The notes under the pieces are model-generated. The model was not told the origin of the DNA. It saw only the letters and a list, made by a program, of their open reading frames with translations, and ran no database searches. Shown here one piece after another: positions 9,980 through 22,325 of a DNA stretch of 64,000 nucleotides. Position numbers and translations under genes: made by a program. How positions within the stretch are numbered: position 1 is the stretch's first letter; each line of letters starts with the position of its first letter. Origin of the DNA: Ligula intestinalis (taxonomy: Eukaryota; Platyhelminthes; Cestoda; Diphyllobothriidea; Diphyllobothriidae); contig JAYGXS010000003.1 of assembly GCA_036362985.1 (NCBI GenBank), positions 47,529,042 through 47,593,041 of the forward strand, in the 5' to 3' direction.

Positions 9980-10318
9980 AAATGGAGGTACACGATGGAA
10001 ATATGGGTCCCCGACCCCCGTTATACAGGCGTTTTTTGCTTAATTTTACGAGGCATACATATGCCCATGCGCTATTTATAAATCTTACACTCCTTCCAGC
10101 CGAAACCAAACCTCAACTCCTAACTTTAACCTTCACCCTAGACGTCACCCCAAAAAATCACCCTACAAATAAATCAAACCACAAACTCAACCTCTAACCA
10201 AAATATCCAACTCAACCCCGGAATTAACTCCAACTTCAACTCTAGTGCCAATATCTCTGAAGATTAGCGCAAAGCCACGGGGATTTGAGAGGAGTTCACA
10301 TTCCCGCATCCTACAAGA
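9980..10318 (-). repeat. Family F repeat, degenerate copy
   Basis: A C/A-rich block of loose CCTAAC-like units (about 10090-10230) lies between ends that match, in reverse orientation, the ends of the element at 28687-29033: GGAGGTACACGATGG with GGTCCCCGACCCCC on one side, GCGCAAAGCC with CATTCCCGCATCCTAC on the other. The terminal inverted repeats are mutated. Confidence 0.45.
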
Positions 10319-11864
10319 AAGTGACACACAAAAGTTTGATTCACACTTTCAAATTTAAAATTACTAGTTTTTCTTCTTATGTCAGGATAAGTGCTGATGT
10401 TCTAAAATGTCCGTATATCCACTATATGCTGTCTAACAACCGAGTATCTGAGCAGTCCCACATGGATACATCTCTCAGGAAGCAAGTTTTAAAGGATAGG
10501 TGTTGTTACTTGATTCCTGAAGCAATTTTTAGTAGTATTTACTACAAAATTTCGTAAAAATATGGAATGCTGGAATGTAGCTCGAACAATTACTATGTTT
10601 GATAAGCCAGCTGACGGGACAGAAATGCATATTTAAATTTCACCAGTATTAATTGTTTGGTTTATATCGAATAGTCCTCTCCCGTTAAGACTTGTTTGCA
10701 AACGAAGGATAATAATATTACAGTTACTATAAGAATAAATTTGACTTCAATAATTCGGCAACGAATGCTAATCCTAATGCGCATAAATTGATAGGGTTTG
10801 AGCTAGCTTTGGTTAGGTGTGAATAACTAGGCATGTAATACAGTCGAATTCCGCGTCAAAAAACAGCTCACCGTAACGACGGCTGTGGGCATATGAATTT
10901 GTTTATATTGCCAACGCGTTACCGTCCATGCCAATCTTTCAAACGGCTCTGCTCTCATTGCTACTTTTGCTGCATTACGCGCCTACCTATCTACCTATCG
11001 ATCGTGTCCGTTAATAGGGTCATCGCTGCTAGTTGACAGGGTTACAAAAGTCATTTGGTGGCAATCTTTTCTCAACAAAAATAGGCCAAGTAGCCTATGT
11101 AGTCCCACTCATTAATCCCTACTACCAGCATGTTGTCGTACGAAAACGATGATTATAGGGTCTTCTGGGTGGGGAATTAAGGTACGCAGTGAAATATACT
11201 TTAACAACTGCTATATGCATCTCTATTTTATTGTATTTGGAAGCGTTATTGATTTATATCTGTAGATTTTCCTAATGTGTATTATCATTGAAAGAATTGC
11301 GGAAAAATCTGATTTTCAAATTGCAGGTTTCGTAAAATTCCCGAAAAATAGAAATGATGTTTAAGAGGTCGTCTACTTCAACTTACCTGAGGTCCAAATT
11401 ACTGTTCTGGAGTTAGATTTTTATAGCCCGCGGTGCGAAGCACCGCGCACTTTTTCAATTTACATGCGGAACAACTTACTCCCAGCGGCCGTGGGAAACA
11501 ACTTTGTCTACATTTTTTCACTTTACACTTACTTCGAAAAATTTCAGTCCTTGCCTATCCTATCTCCCCACCCCCCAACGCTCTGTAGCCACCGTTGTTC
11601 ATAGGACAAAACGCTGGAACTAGGGGTTTATGAGTGGGACTACAAAAGCTACCTTTGCCCAAAATTTATCGAGGCATTTGTCGAAAGTCAAAAGAATCAG
11701 CATATGTTGTGGCATATTTATATGGCTGACAACAAAACAGGATGCCAAGAAAACCTCTGTTTTTGACTGGCTCACAAAGCACCTTGCGAGTTATGCTCTT
11801 CCCGTTGGGCTTTTGGGGCTCACTCTAGGAAGTAATTGCGTAGACGCAGATGCGACCAACGGAA
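10319..11864. other. Intergenic, no gene recognised
   Basis: Nothing recognisable apart from short open frames. GCCCGCGGTGCGAAGCACCG near 11430 contains a small perfect palindrome (GGTGCGAAGCACC). Confidence 0.4.
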
Positions 11865-12029
11865 CCTGAATTTTATTCGCCTGAGGTTTCAAATTCCGTC
11901 GCAGATCCATCGCTAGTGACAATAACAGAGATGGATAATTAATAAACAGGAAGTTCCAGTGTTTGTAGGGTACAGTTGTGATGTGACTGCGTCCCTATGA
12001 CAAATAACGGCTTCCCTTATCGCAGATAG

Positions 12030-12480
12030 TTGTCCGCTTGTGCGATAATTGCTTCATAGCCGGCGTGCGGGTCGTGACCGGCTGAACTTTCATCACCCGC
12101 GTTGGACTTGAGCATGACAATTGCTCGGCAAACTGGCGTCCTGGCGCTTGCATGTGAAGACGCGTTCGACCGTGTGCTCCGCCAGTGCTTTGGCCAAACC
12201 AAGCCTCAGCACCGAATATAGGTTGGGCAGGTCATTGCCATTGTTTATAGACTGAGGCCATAAAACATGACTCAAACAACTCGCGGCTCACACGATCGTC
12301 GTCTCTCGTTGGAATTTCGGCTTCATAAAATTTGAATGTGTGGCCAGATCTCGCCGAATGAACTGCTACTTGAGAATTTTCGTCATTTCTCCGCATTGCT
12401 GTCGCGTGTTCGGCAATTCGCCTTCTGAGAAGTCCTTCAGTTTCTCCGGCGTAGTTGCTTGTCCGCAGCTGCACCAAATC
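12030..12480 (-). pseudogene. PLE GIY-YIG nuclease domain, frameshifted
   Basis: In the frame starting at 12477 the peptide includes SNYAGETEGLLRRRIAEHAT (GIY-YIG second motif Y-A-G-E-T, then the conserved R and H), HSARSGHTFKFYEAEI and DDDRVSRELFESCFMASVY, where other copies read RELLESWF-GPQSINK. Just upstream in another frame is RIWCSCGQ, the CxC motif that precedes the nuclease in many PLEs. The frame change between CGQ and SNYAGE is a small indel. Continuation after about 12250 is in a third frame. Confidence 0.7.
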
Positions 12481-12829
12481 CTATAGACGACAATAGATGT
12501 TTCTTGCCGCCGCAGTGGGTCTTTTAGTTTCATCAACTGACGCCTTATGGTTGCCTCCAGTTGCTGGGCAACTCCAACTCCAGGTGGTGCACGAAGGCGA
12601 CCTACGGCCTCCGAGATGTTCTGACGTATGGAAGCGCTCGCCCAAATTTGGGGTTGATGCGATTTTATTGCTCATCTCGTTTGCGCATGCACCGGTTGAC
12701 GAAGTTCCGCGCGTAGCCATTTTCTCTGAACACCCGTCAAAGATATTGTATTTCGGCAACTTTGTCTTTCGGTGCACTGCAGTGCGCCGCAACACGCCGA
12801 CGAAGTGTCCTTGATCAACTGCGTTTGTT

Positions 12830-13225
12830 AATGATTGGGCGTGTTCTGTTTACGTTCAGTTCTTTCATCGTATTTCCCGCTTTACTTAACACTTTGGACT
12901 TAAGGCCACCACAATCTTTGTAGCTGACTAAGGCATCAAGGAAGTCCAGCTGATTAAATTCTTCCTCCCTCGTAAATTGTACGTCCGAGAAGAGGCTGTT
13001 GAGATGTTCTTTGAAGGTGAGCAAATGAGGCCGTTCAATGGCGAAGAAGATATCAACAACATATCGAGCCCAGAATTTTGGTGTGTGGTGTAAAAAGACA
13101 AGTGATTCTACCCATTGTAGGATCTCATCGACTGTGAGTCCTGAACTGTGTGGACCCATTTGGTATTCCTTTCTCCTGCTACTAGATTGCTCCACCAAAT
13201 GTGAAGAAGGTCCTGATTTGGACGT
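12830..13225 (-). pseudogene. PLE reverse transcriptase core, catalytic Asp lost
   Basis: Peptide MGPHSSGLTVDEILQWVESL matches the PLE RT segment usually reading PMGSP-SGL. FWARYVVDIFFAIERPHLLT follows, where the family has a Y-V-D-D catalytic box: here the first Asp is Val (GTT GTT GAT). Then come LTFKEHLNSLFSDVQFTREE, NQLDFLDALVSYKDCGGLKS and VLSKAGNTMKELNVNRTRPI. These are the palm and following segments of a Penelope-type RT. The loss of one catalytic Asp and the truncated N-terminus mean it cannot be functional. Confidence 0.75.
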
Positions 13226-13398
13226 GCATGGATTGCCCATCTCTGCTAATGTCCCCCATGGTGCATCCGCAACGGAATCCGAAGCGTCGGGCGAATAAAT
13301 TTTCCTGTCCTGGTGATTGCGTCTGCTTTTTCTCAACTTTATTTGATTTAAATTCGGCAGAAGAGAGCTTAAAAAGTGAAGATTTATTGAGTTTATCG

Positions 13399-13434
13399 AG
13401 AGAGAGAGAGATAGGGAGCGCGAGAGAGAGAGAG
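13399..13434 (+). repeat. (GA)n microsatellite
   Basis: Imperfect GA tract in two blocks separated by ATAGGGAGCGC. Confidence 0.85.
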
Positions 13435-13544
13435 CAAGATTGTTTTCCACTAAGACGGTGTTTATTGCAAAAAGCACGAGCACACGTGCGTGACACTTCC
13501 GTGCAATTAAGTTTCCTTGGGTAAAAGTATAGGCATGTGCACTT

Positions 13545-13583
13545 GTTGCTATTTTTTCCATAGGGATACGGAAAAATAGCAAC
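13545..13583. repeat. Short hairpin with 14-bp arms
   Basis: GTTGCTATTTTTTCC at 13545-13559 is nearly the reverse complement of GGAAAAATAGCAAC at 13570-13583, with a 10-base loop. The left arm has one extra T. No associated gene is evident. Confidence 0.6.
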
Positions 13584-13599
13584 ACAGAAAGCATTGTCA

Positions 13600-15811
13600 A
13601 ACTGCAAATGCGTTTTAGTGGATGCACAGTAGGGCGGAATAGTATTTTAAATAATGCAAACGGTCCCCTCTGCTACTAGAGGTGACGCCTCTGTGCTGTA
13701 TATTTTGAAACTAGTTTTAAAGCTGGCCAATTTTGCCGTGCACTGTGAGTCTATTGCCCTTTTTCGAAATAAACACAGAAAAGTAAAAAGGGTGGAATTT
13801 TGCAATTTAACTAACTGGTATAATCAAAAGTTTCATTTTCAGGTATCTTTTATTGGAGACCGATCACACAATTAGTGAAACGTCAACAAGGATTAGGTTT
13901 TAGGTTAGAAATAGGTTTCAAATGGTGCAAAAGTGGCGAAATAAGTCATTCTTGTTAGATTTTTGACATTTCATGTTGATTGGAACGGAACAACATTGCA
14001 TTATGGTTCAAGCTCTCGTGCTTGTTGAACTTGGGAAATAAATTTGAAAACTAGCAAGTTTTCAAACCATTTGTTTTCCCAAATGCACTTCACTCTAACT
14101 TGCACATCCAGTTTTGCTTTCACGTTGTTGTTTAAGGTAAGAGCTCAGCGGGTTACTCCCTTAATTCGATGCTTGTTGTAACTGCAAATCAGAACGTATT
14201 TAAAAAAGCTTTATCTAGGAATATTTCAGTGGTTTTCTTTCGTTTAAAAAGCGATGGACTTTTATTTGTGTCACGTGCTTTAGTAGGGTAGCATAAATTA
14301 AATAGAAATCGCAGATTTCATCAGCACGTGCGCTCTAGATGTCTCATATTTTAAACCCCAGTGTCAGATGCTTAACATCAAAAATTGGCAAGCTTAACTA
14401 CTGGTGTTTGGAGAAACCGGAAATAGCTTCTCAGTTGGCCTTGCTATTGAGTGATAGCATGACAGGCAGGGTGCTGCATGCGTCGCAGGCTCTACAATTG
14501 GTTGAACTAGCAGGTAAGAATAATAACCTCCCTAATAGACGTATCAATTTTCTTACTTTTTAATAATTCATTGAAATTTAGAATTTGAATATGTAAATAA
14601 CTTTTTTAGTAGTGGATAAATCTTTAGAAGCACACAAGCCCTTAAAGTACTGAGGCTTATGCAATCGCAATGCTAGGCCCAGTGAACTTTTTGTCCCCGA
14701 AGTCATTCCGGGTATGCTGTGCCCGTAAATTCGCATGCACAGTAAACGAAACAATCGCATTATTAATTATCTGCGAAACCTAGTGCACTTCAAGAGGAAA
14801 GCTGATACAGCTGGCAGTGTCCGGTTATGAACCAGCTAGCAAAACATTCGGCGCATGTCTCTTGAGGAAAGAATTGGAAGAAACGGAAGCTTTGAATCAT
14901 GCTATGCTGTAGATGCGCAGTAAGCAGCCTTTTAAAAACATAACGTGATTCGGGCGACATAACTTAAACTAACTTCAATGCTGCAAAGTAAGTAATTGAG
15001 CATAATTAACTGAGCTCTCAAAGGAAAGCGTAGGCTGCGGTTTTCTTAGTTGCATGCACTAAATGTTTCCTCTAATTAACTCTCAAGCGAAATACTGAAA
15101 TTGGTTTCTAATGCGGAAAGGTGACTCTAGTAAGATTGATAAAGTAAACATTTTCGAATATATACAATCATAAAGCATTTTCTTCACATTAGAATGTGCT
15201 TTTTTGAATGAACCACTTGCCATCTGCCTTTATAAACCACACATGAAATGTAACAGCTTAAGTTATATGCATTTCCCCTTTGAGCTTCGATACTCTAATA
15301 TATTTTACAGAAAACCTGTAAAATAGTTTTCTCCTTGTACTCCTCCGGTACCAACTTAAGTCTTCAGCTACTTTACTTTTTGAAAGAATATCTGTTGAAT
15401 TTGATAAAAGTTTTCGATTCTAGAATAATTTTGACCCTGATCTGCTGGTATACTTGTATTCAAGGTTTTCAGGCTACATGCTATGGACATAATCTACTTC
15501 TCAATGACCTTAAAAAACTGTCATATCTTAATCTTTTCGGTAGAAACAGAATACGTGGCTTAATCTACTAACTGGACCGATATAACGTTTTATGAGTAGA
15601 TATCACACGTTTTCAGAAATATCATGACAAGAAACGTCTTGAAAACAAACAAACACCCCTTCTCCAAGCATAGCGTTCGAAGAAGACAAATTTGATACGA
15701 ACTGAGTGAAAAAAAGGAATGTTTATTCATGGTCTGCATAAAGAGTATTTTAATTGATAAAAGCCTCAAAAATCAATGGGAAAATGCATAATAATTAAGT
15801 AGTTATTGAAT
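13600..15811. other. Intergenic with family E traces
   Basis: No gene recognised. About 15330-15480 carries TTGTACTCCTCCGGTA and TTCTAGAATAATTTTGACCC, which resemble family E motifs at 54.9 and 4.26 kb. Confidence 0.35.
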
Positions 15812-15858
15812 ATCGCCGGCAAAGACAAGAGAGACTGGAATGACCACTTCTGACTTAT
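15812..15858 (-). repeat. SINE-like family C, cut by assembly gap
   Basis: ATCGCCGGCAAAGACAAGAG, AGACTGGAATGACCACTTC and TGACTTAT match family C, minus orientation. The copy runs straight into the gap. Confidence 0.55.
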
Positions 15859-15868
15859 NNNNNNNNNN
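15859..15868. other. Assembly gap (10 N)
   Basis: Ten consecutive N bases inside a dispersed repeat. True gap length is unknown. Confidence 0.95.
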
Positions 15869-16479
15869 AGCGTACATATTGTGCCGTTGCGCAAATTGCA
15901 AATTCAAGCCTACTGCAAAAGCAGCATGCGCCTAATCTACGTATAAAGAGTAGTTGCTGCAACCGAAACACATGTCAGAACTAAGTTTATGAAAGTGTGC
16001 AGTTAAAGTGGATTGCCAACTGTAGTAGGAAAAAGCAGGATAAATATTTTTTTTTCGGAGCAGGTCAACTTTGCTTATATTAAGGTCAACCTATGTGGGC
16101 CATGACTTTGGCCCCCGGTTACCGTACAGCAAATTGCAAAACACTTTATTCGATCAAACCTTCCGAACGCAAGCACGTGCGTTAACTAATTACAATTTGT
16201 TTTTTATTTGTTTAGGATCTCATAAGGTAACTAGAATATGTGTTACACGGGAGCCATAATTTGGTGTGGGTAATTGGTTGACTCTTTTGTTCGCAGTTCA
16301 CGCCTCTAAGCGACTGCTCTTCAACGTGCCCTCTATCCTGAATTTACTATGGTGGCGGATTGAAAATCACACAAATTATAAACCGGTTTGCGGGAATTCG
16401 GAATAAGCGAATTCCCAAGCCAATACGATTAAGCTTGTCCAACCGCTTTCTGCTTTCAGGAAACATCACTACATTGGAA
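15869..16479. other. Intergenic, no gene recognised
   Basis: No coding or repeat signal identified after the gap. Confidence 0.4.
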
Positions 16480-16880
16480 AGAAGCGGAAGAAGGAGATTC
16501 TATCGCTGGGACAACCCGTTTATTTGCTTGCCGTTTTGACATCCGTCGCGGACACTTCATTAGAGACATCAGCGGAAAATAACAGCAGAGGTGGACGATA
16601 CATGCCCAGGAAATTGCAGTATTTATAGGATACAGTCATTGCTGCATACTTATGACGACAATAAGCAATAGTTGCCCCTTTTATGCGTTACTTACTTGCA
16701 GACTGGCATGTGGGCCGTGACCTGCTGAACTCGTATCACGTGTGGGGGAATTGGGTGTGATGATTGCTCGGCCATCCCGTTGTTGGCGTCGCGGTGGCCA
16801 AATATGGATTGGGAAAGTCATTGCATTGGTTTATGGACTAGCACCACCGCATTGTTCGCACACTCAACCGAGCAATAATA
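16480..16880 (-). mobile_element. PLE fragment: ORF tail and pLTR
   Basis: On the minus strand, about 16880-16690 matches the coding tail seen near 27060-26880 (the GGCCAAATATGGATTGGGAAAG and GACCTGCTGAACT segments on the plus strand). It is followed by a pLTR at about 16680-16480 with GGATACAGTCATTGCTGCAT, ATCCGTCGCGGA and CGCTGGGACAA. The reading frame is degraded. Confidence 0.55.
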
Positions 16881-18124
16881 GTTGGGTGAAATGACTGGAG
16901 CAGAGGAGATGTTCTCCTTCAAGATTGAGAGTTTTGCTGTCCTCAAATTCTCCACTTTACTTTAAAATTTCCTTCCAAAGCAAAAATTCGCTTGTCAGTC
17001 CGGCTGAAGAACGCTCCAAAGACGCACGGATGCAAACTTCAGTGGCCTATTCAGGCTGCAGACAGAGTTTCTGCAGTATTTTTAGCGCAATAATCCCCCG
17101 CTCCCCCCTATACACACTCTAACTCGACGTACTCTGGGTTTGAGAAAAAACTGTCGGTGTACGCGAGTACAGGCATGTGCCCAACAGCCCATTGATTATA
17201 AGATTTGTTTTCATCCTCAAAATATGTTTGCACGACTACGACTCTATCATCACTGCTTCAAAACCAAACGTTTTCAACTTTCCTGTATATTTGCTTTCTA
17301 TGGCTGGGTCTATGAAATATATCCTCAACCAGTATAAAGTTAAACCAGTCATCTTCAGTTGTGGTTCGTACCAAATAGTCAGCTGTTGTAACACATGCAC
17401 AACTTTCTCACTCCGTGTTTACGGATGCTGCTTTGTTTTGGTCGCATAATTCAGTTAAAGACATCTTAAGATTGCTACTTTTTAATTTCCTCAGACATGA
17501 TTTTCTAACTTCAGGTAAATTAGTCTGAATTAGGTGTTATATATGCAAACCGAAATTTTATACAGTGGAACCTAGGTTAACGAGTTGAATCCGTTCCAGC
17601 ACCGAGCTCGTCATGTGAAATACTCGTCTTGCGAAACGCAGTACATGAAACTGCATCAGTTCAATGATTGGCTGCAGGTGAATAAGCACCCACGTCCTGG
17701 TAACAAGACTCAACGGCGTACACAGGCACACACCCACGCATTGAGAACTCGTTTACTGAGCAGAAGCTCGCCAATCGAAACAGACTGTCTGCTAGTAGCT
17801 GGCTCGTTATCTGAAATGCTCGTCACCTGAGACTCCACTGTAAAGCAAATATTACGTTGGTATCCTACTGTTGCTAATAGGTTGCAGCCAAAACATGCGT
17901 ATCACTGTTCGGTTTCGACTTATAAACCTTAGTTCAGACAGATTTACTCAAATCTAGCGATTCATTGCTAAGCAAATTAAAGAGCAGCAACTTCCCAACT
18001 AGAGTTTCTACCTTAGGAACACACGGTGCACGTTGCCGGCTAGCTGGCTAGCTGAACCCTTCGTGCTGGTGTCATATAACAACAGCATATTGACAAAACA
18101 CGTGTTTAGTCTTACGGCAGTGCA
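16881..18124. other. Intergenic, no gene recognised
   Basis: Short open frames only. About 17560-17840 contains CTCGTCATGTGAAATACTCG and GTTATCTGAAATGCTCGTCA, weakly repeated motifs of unknown meaning. Confidence 0.4.
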
Positions 18125-18870
18125 GGAGCAGGAGGTGCGACCACTGGAACAAGAGTTTTATTGCCCTGACGTTTTGGATTCCGGCGGAAATCCTTAATCA
18201 TGGGCAATGGTTCAATATTCTGAGTGTTGCGTAGATAGGGATGAAACATGCACAGATTGCACATAATTTATAGTTCGTAGCGGTAGTCCGCGCGTGTACT
18301 GTAATTATCCACTCTTTTAGCCACCGCTCGGGTCCTACTCGGTGCGGTGATGACTTGATACTTCGTGATCGACTCATTAATTGCCTCAATTTTTTTGTCT
18401 GTCTCGGATGTGGGCTTGGTAATTGCGCGACAATTATGCTCGCTGTCGTCAGAGTTGCTGCCGGGTCCGGCCCTTCCCACGTGACCGATTCTCTTGCTCA
18501 GATAAGTAGGAAAACGCCAAATCGTTGTGCTTGTTGATGGACTGGGGGCCTGAAAACCATGACTGGAGCAGCTCGTGACTCACACGGTTGTCACCTCTTG
18601 TGAGGATTTCAGCCTCGTCAAACTTGAAAATGTGGCCACCTTCGTCGAGTGAACTGAAACCTAGGAGTTGGTGTCTTTCTTCCTCACCGCCGCTGCACGC
18701 TCGGCCATTTGCGTCCTGGGTATGTTTCACACATGTGAAACATGCCCACGACTCAGAATACTGCACCATTACCTATGATTAAGGATTCCCGAAGAAATCC
18801 GAAAAGTTAGGACAATAAAACTCCTGTTCCAGTGTTCACATCACCTTCTTCTGAACTGCTTCCTGGTAAT
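18125..18870 (-). mobile_element. PLE: GIY-YIG remnant between inverted pLTRs
   Basis: The minus-strand body runs from about 18730 to 18270, with HIFKFDEAEILTRGDNRVSH and ELLQSWFSGPQSINKHNDL. In another frame a tail follows, ending DNYSTRADYRYEL at 18268. The pLTR in the same orientation occupies about 18260-18125. A plus-strand pLTR at about 18725-18870 (GGATTCCCGAAGAAATCCGA, AGGACAATAAAACTC, GTTCCAGTG) makes the inverted pair. The first nuclease motif and RT are missing, so this is a 5'-truncated, frameshifted copy. Confidence 0.7.
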
Positions 18871-20283
18871 CGCATAGTCACCTCTTTTGGCTTTAGCTAG
18901 TGCTTACGCTGTCAGCATACTGTACCGTGAAGCCTCAGCAAGTCTTAAGGTCTTCATGCTTTTTTCAGGAACTCGGAACTTTTCTAACAAACCTCCCAAC
19001 CATTCATGGTAAAAGTCACATCAGAAGCACACGGAAAGTCCAATTTTATGGAAGGTTGCAAAGACAAGTTTCATCAACTTAGTTGTCCGGTAGTGTATAG
19101 TTTAGGTGAGAATTGAGGTGAGGCAGTTTCACAAGGCGGAGTTATTTAACTGCGGTTATATTCCTATGCAAATGACAGTATGGCTGATGACACCTCCACC
19201 CACAAATACCTAAACATTTGTACGTCACACAGTTTCAGAAAAATAGTAGAGTAATATTTCCATTTGATAATGCACTGACCAAAATAGGCGATTCCTGAGT
19301 TAAAATGCACTCGTTTCATTATCATCCAACATCGTGTATCTGCACCACATAAATCTGACGATATGGAACGCTGAAGACTGTGCATTTCGAGGCATAACTG
19401 ACCTGCTATTGCTTTTAAGTTCACTAATACCATTGGTAGGCTTTGAAAACCACAGTCATTAAACAAAGTCTAAAAAGTGTTTTCTTTCGAAAGGTTCAGT
19501 ACAGTATAATCCTAATATATTTGAGGCATTTTTGGGCTGCAAATATTCTTTGTTTTTACTAATTTCAAAGAAATATAAGTCTCTTTAGCATAAGGTTTAT
19601 AGTCTTTGCTTTTTAAAAATTTCGGGTTGTCGAATAATTTTGAACCCGACTTATGCATCCAATAATTCCGACCTACGTGCAGCATACGTTCAGTCAAAGG
19701 AAAAGTACGCAATCTTGCAAGCTCTGAGGGAGAGGTCACAGAGTGCACGTAAAACGTTTGCAATGCATGTGGAGTATATTCTATACTTTGTACGCAGCAT
19801 ACATCAATGGATAGTTACTAGACTTTAAGGATGCACATTTCACGGTCTAGAAATTTTGTACAATGATAAAAAACTTACAGCCGAGAGCTATCCCAATATT
19901 TTGTATCAATTTTTAAGATGCAATGTTCTACACAATGAGTACAAAAAGAGTATTTTGCGCGTGGTTTCTGCAAAATTTATTTAAATTTTGCAACGCATCG
20001 AAATAAATAAGAAAAATAAAAATAATTCTTTAGAAGTTATTTTGTATTGTCTAATTTTTGCAGGCAGCTGGAAGGAATCTGTTGCCAAATCCTGAATTCC
20101 TGGCGTGACTCAACAATATTATAAGTATGCTGTACGATAAATATTATTATTATCCCAAAGCGGACTGTCGACGATCTGGACGGATGCCTCTGTTTTTCCA
20201 GTTCCGTGGCGGACTCTGCAATCAGCAAGGAAGAATCAGGACGTGGCTTCCACACGGTGATGATCCTGGGAACCTTTGCAATG
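18871..20283. other. Intergenic with family E traces
   Basis: No gene recognised. TGTCGAATAATTTTGAACCC near 19628 and TTTTTGCAGGCAGCTGGAAG near 20055 match family E motifs at 4.26 and 4.57 kb. Confidence 0.35.
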
Positions 20284-20297
20284 CCCCCCCCCCCCCC
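20284..20297 (+). repeat. C14 homopolymer
   Basis: Fourteen consecutive C bases; length is likely to vary and to be error-prone in the assembly. Confidence 0.9.
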
Positions 20298-21879
20298 AGT
20301 GGGAACTCCCTTTTTTCTCCTAAATCCCACGCATTCCCCCCACAAGGGCGACAGTTTTTCTCCTAAAAATCCCTGAGGAGTTTTTTCACTGTCTGCTCCT
20401 ATTTTCATCCTATGACTCAGGACAACTGGCCTCGCCAACAGTCTAAGCAACAAATTTTTTGCTACCACTGCACATATGTACAAATAGGGCACTCAAAGGA
20501 ATTTTTCCTACATACCCTCAATATACTGATACTGATACTGATACAGTTAGATAATCCTATCGAAAAGAGGACACATTTCAGAATTTCCGTTATGCGTGCT
20601 AAGGCTATTCCGTTGGTTGTACAAAATGACCTCAATGCTAACCGAAAATCCATTAATTACTCCTCTGATTGTCAAGTAGATGTCGCTCGAAAACCTGCGT
20701 AGATAGCTCAGAAGCGACGGTATTTACGAATATATTATTGATTTGCCTTGCAGTGAAGGAGAGGTTGCCGTCTAGGCACTGGCTCATTTAGCTAGCCTAC
20801 ACCCGCGGCAACTTATGCATGTGTTTACACGAGCATTTGTAAAACGCAGCTAATTTCCTCCTCGGACGCGAGTATGGGGTACAATACGTTGTTCTCCTAA
20901 GGGCTATTTTGCTGTCCTGTTTTCAAATGGGATGGAAGTTGGTTTGAATGATTGTTGTTGGCTACGGACATAAACGAGTCCAAACAGTAACAGTTATCGC
21001 AGAATCTTAATCCGCTTGGGGTGGAAACTACGCTCTGTCTACAACTGGGTCAAATCGTGAAAGGGGCAAGCATTGATCACTTAAAACCTGTCACATATGT
21101 GGTCTTTAACTAAAAGATGTATTTTTATTGAGATGATTTTTACCCATAGATAACGAAAAAGCAAACATGAAAGAGTGTTCCATTCAGCGTAAAATTTAAC
21201 TCGTTAATGAACAGGGTGTTGTCCTCAAGGCACAAATTAGAGGTGTGAATTGTCAGTGCTCCTATATTATCCAGCAACGAAAAATCTCCTGCAGTAAAAG
21301 AACGTGTTAACTGTTCTTCTGTTAGGTTCCCAACGTGTTACGTTTAAAAATTCATAGGGACGCTGGAATTATCTGCACTTGCGCAACCGATATTAATAAA
21401 AATAAAAGTGGGAACTAATGCACTTTTCCTTCGCATGTACGTCTGGTTCACGATCTTCGAACACGGGTGCCGAACGCCAAGCCTATTAGAGAGCACATTA
21501 ACATTTTGTCCCAAAATCCATTCAGGTTTTGACTTCTATTTGCACAAGACTGCGGCGTAAAAAAACCAGTAAATTATATTTTAGGCAAAAGCCGACAGTT
21601 TAGAAGTGCAAAAGGCTTCTATATCAGTCAGTCTAACTACCAATCTATTTCTTGATGCCAGTAAAGTTTATTGCATTCTTTTTGTTGAAAAGCTTAACCG
21701 GATCATTATCCTTTTTTGCGGCCTTAATAAACCTGATTCTAATTAGGCTAACAGATTTTTATAAAGTAACCGACAGCTGGTTTTGCTAGGATCCGAACCC
21801 TTGTGGTTTTTGTTTTGTACAGGACGGGTTATTCGACACACTGAAATGTTGGCGGATTGTTAAAATAATGTGATTTGAT
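20298..21879. other. Intergenic, no gene recognised
   Basis: No coding or repeat assignment. About 20522-20545 has four CTGATA-type tandem units. Confidence 0.4.
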
Positions 21880-21985
21880 CCGCAACGGATCACGAAACGT
21901 CGGGCGAATAAAAGAATTGTCCCAGCGATCGAGTCGTCTTCTTCTCAATTTCTTTCTGGGACTCGCATGCTCGCTTGTATTGATA
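21880..21985 (+). mobile_element. PLE pLTR fragment
   Basis: Carries GATCCGCAACGGATCACGAA (a 6-bp perfect hairpin), ACGTCGGGCGAATAAAA, CCCAGCGATCGAGTC and TCTGGGACTCGCATGCTCGC in the order seen in other pLTRs of the main PLE family. No coding sequence is attached. The upstream hammerhead-like CTGATGA box is absent here (GTGATTT). Confidence 0.6.
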
Positions 21986-21999
21986 ATTTGATTTTAATT

Positions 22000-22325
22000 T
22001 AACCAACTGAATTATTTTTCATTTGACCCTATTGTTACAAATTTTCGGCCTCGGTGGGAGTCGTACTCACACAGCAGAGAACGCTTTTGCATAGCTAAAC
22101 TGGTGGATTCCATGTGGGCAGTAAGTTTCGCGGATAAAATCGATCCAAGTGTGAGTAAATTCACGGCTCATGCCGAGCCTCGTAACTCAGTGGTAGAGTG
22201 CTGACCACGCTAATGCCTTCCCTGATGTATGGGTACGACTCTCACCAAGTGCGTGAATTTTTCACAATCGGGTCAAATAAATTAGGCAAACCTGCCAAAC
22301 CCTTTAACAAATGAATCTTGTTCCT
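22000..22325. repeat. tRNA-derived SINE, inverted head-to-head pair
   Basis: The minus copy is at about 22000-22115 (on the minus strand GAGTACGACTCCCACCGAGG, then a CAATAGGGTCAAAT-like tail). The plus copy is at about 22170-22325: GCCTCGTAACTCAGTGGTAG as A-box region, CCTTCCCTGATGTATGGG, GGTACGACTCTCACC as B-box region, and a CACAATCGGGTCAAATAAA tail. Same family and same head-to-head layout as at 2235-2470. Confidence 0.6.

Larger units (their letters stand above)
11865..13345 (-). mobile_element. PLE, most complete copy in the window
   Basis: Read on the minus strand: about 13225 to 12830 RT core, about 12815 to 12485 thumb-like linker, about 12480 to 12030 GIY-YIG and C-terminal tail, then about 12020 to 11865 a decayed pLTR (TTTATTCGCCTGAGGTTTC and ATTCCGTCGCAGAT on the plus strand). 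On the other side, about 13225-13345 is a plus-strand pLTR fragment (GCATCCGCAACGGAATCCGAAGCGTCGGGCGAATAAA), so the copy is flanked by inverted pLTRs. The reading frame is broken repeatedly and the N-terminal part of the RT is missing. Confidence 0.75.

Noticed and set aside
22175..22260. tRNA gene
   Set aside because: A- and B-box-like blocks are present, but no foldable cloverleaf with a clear anticodon was found, and repeated copies share a long non-tRNA tail, so this is a SINE.
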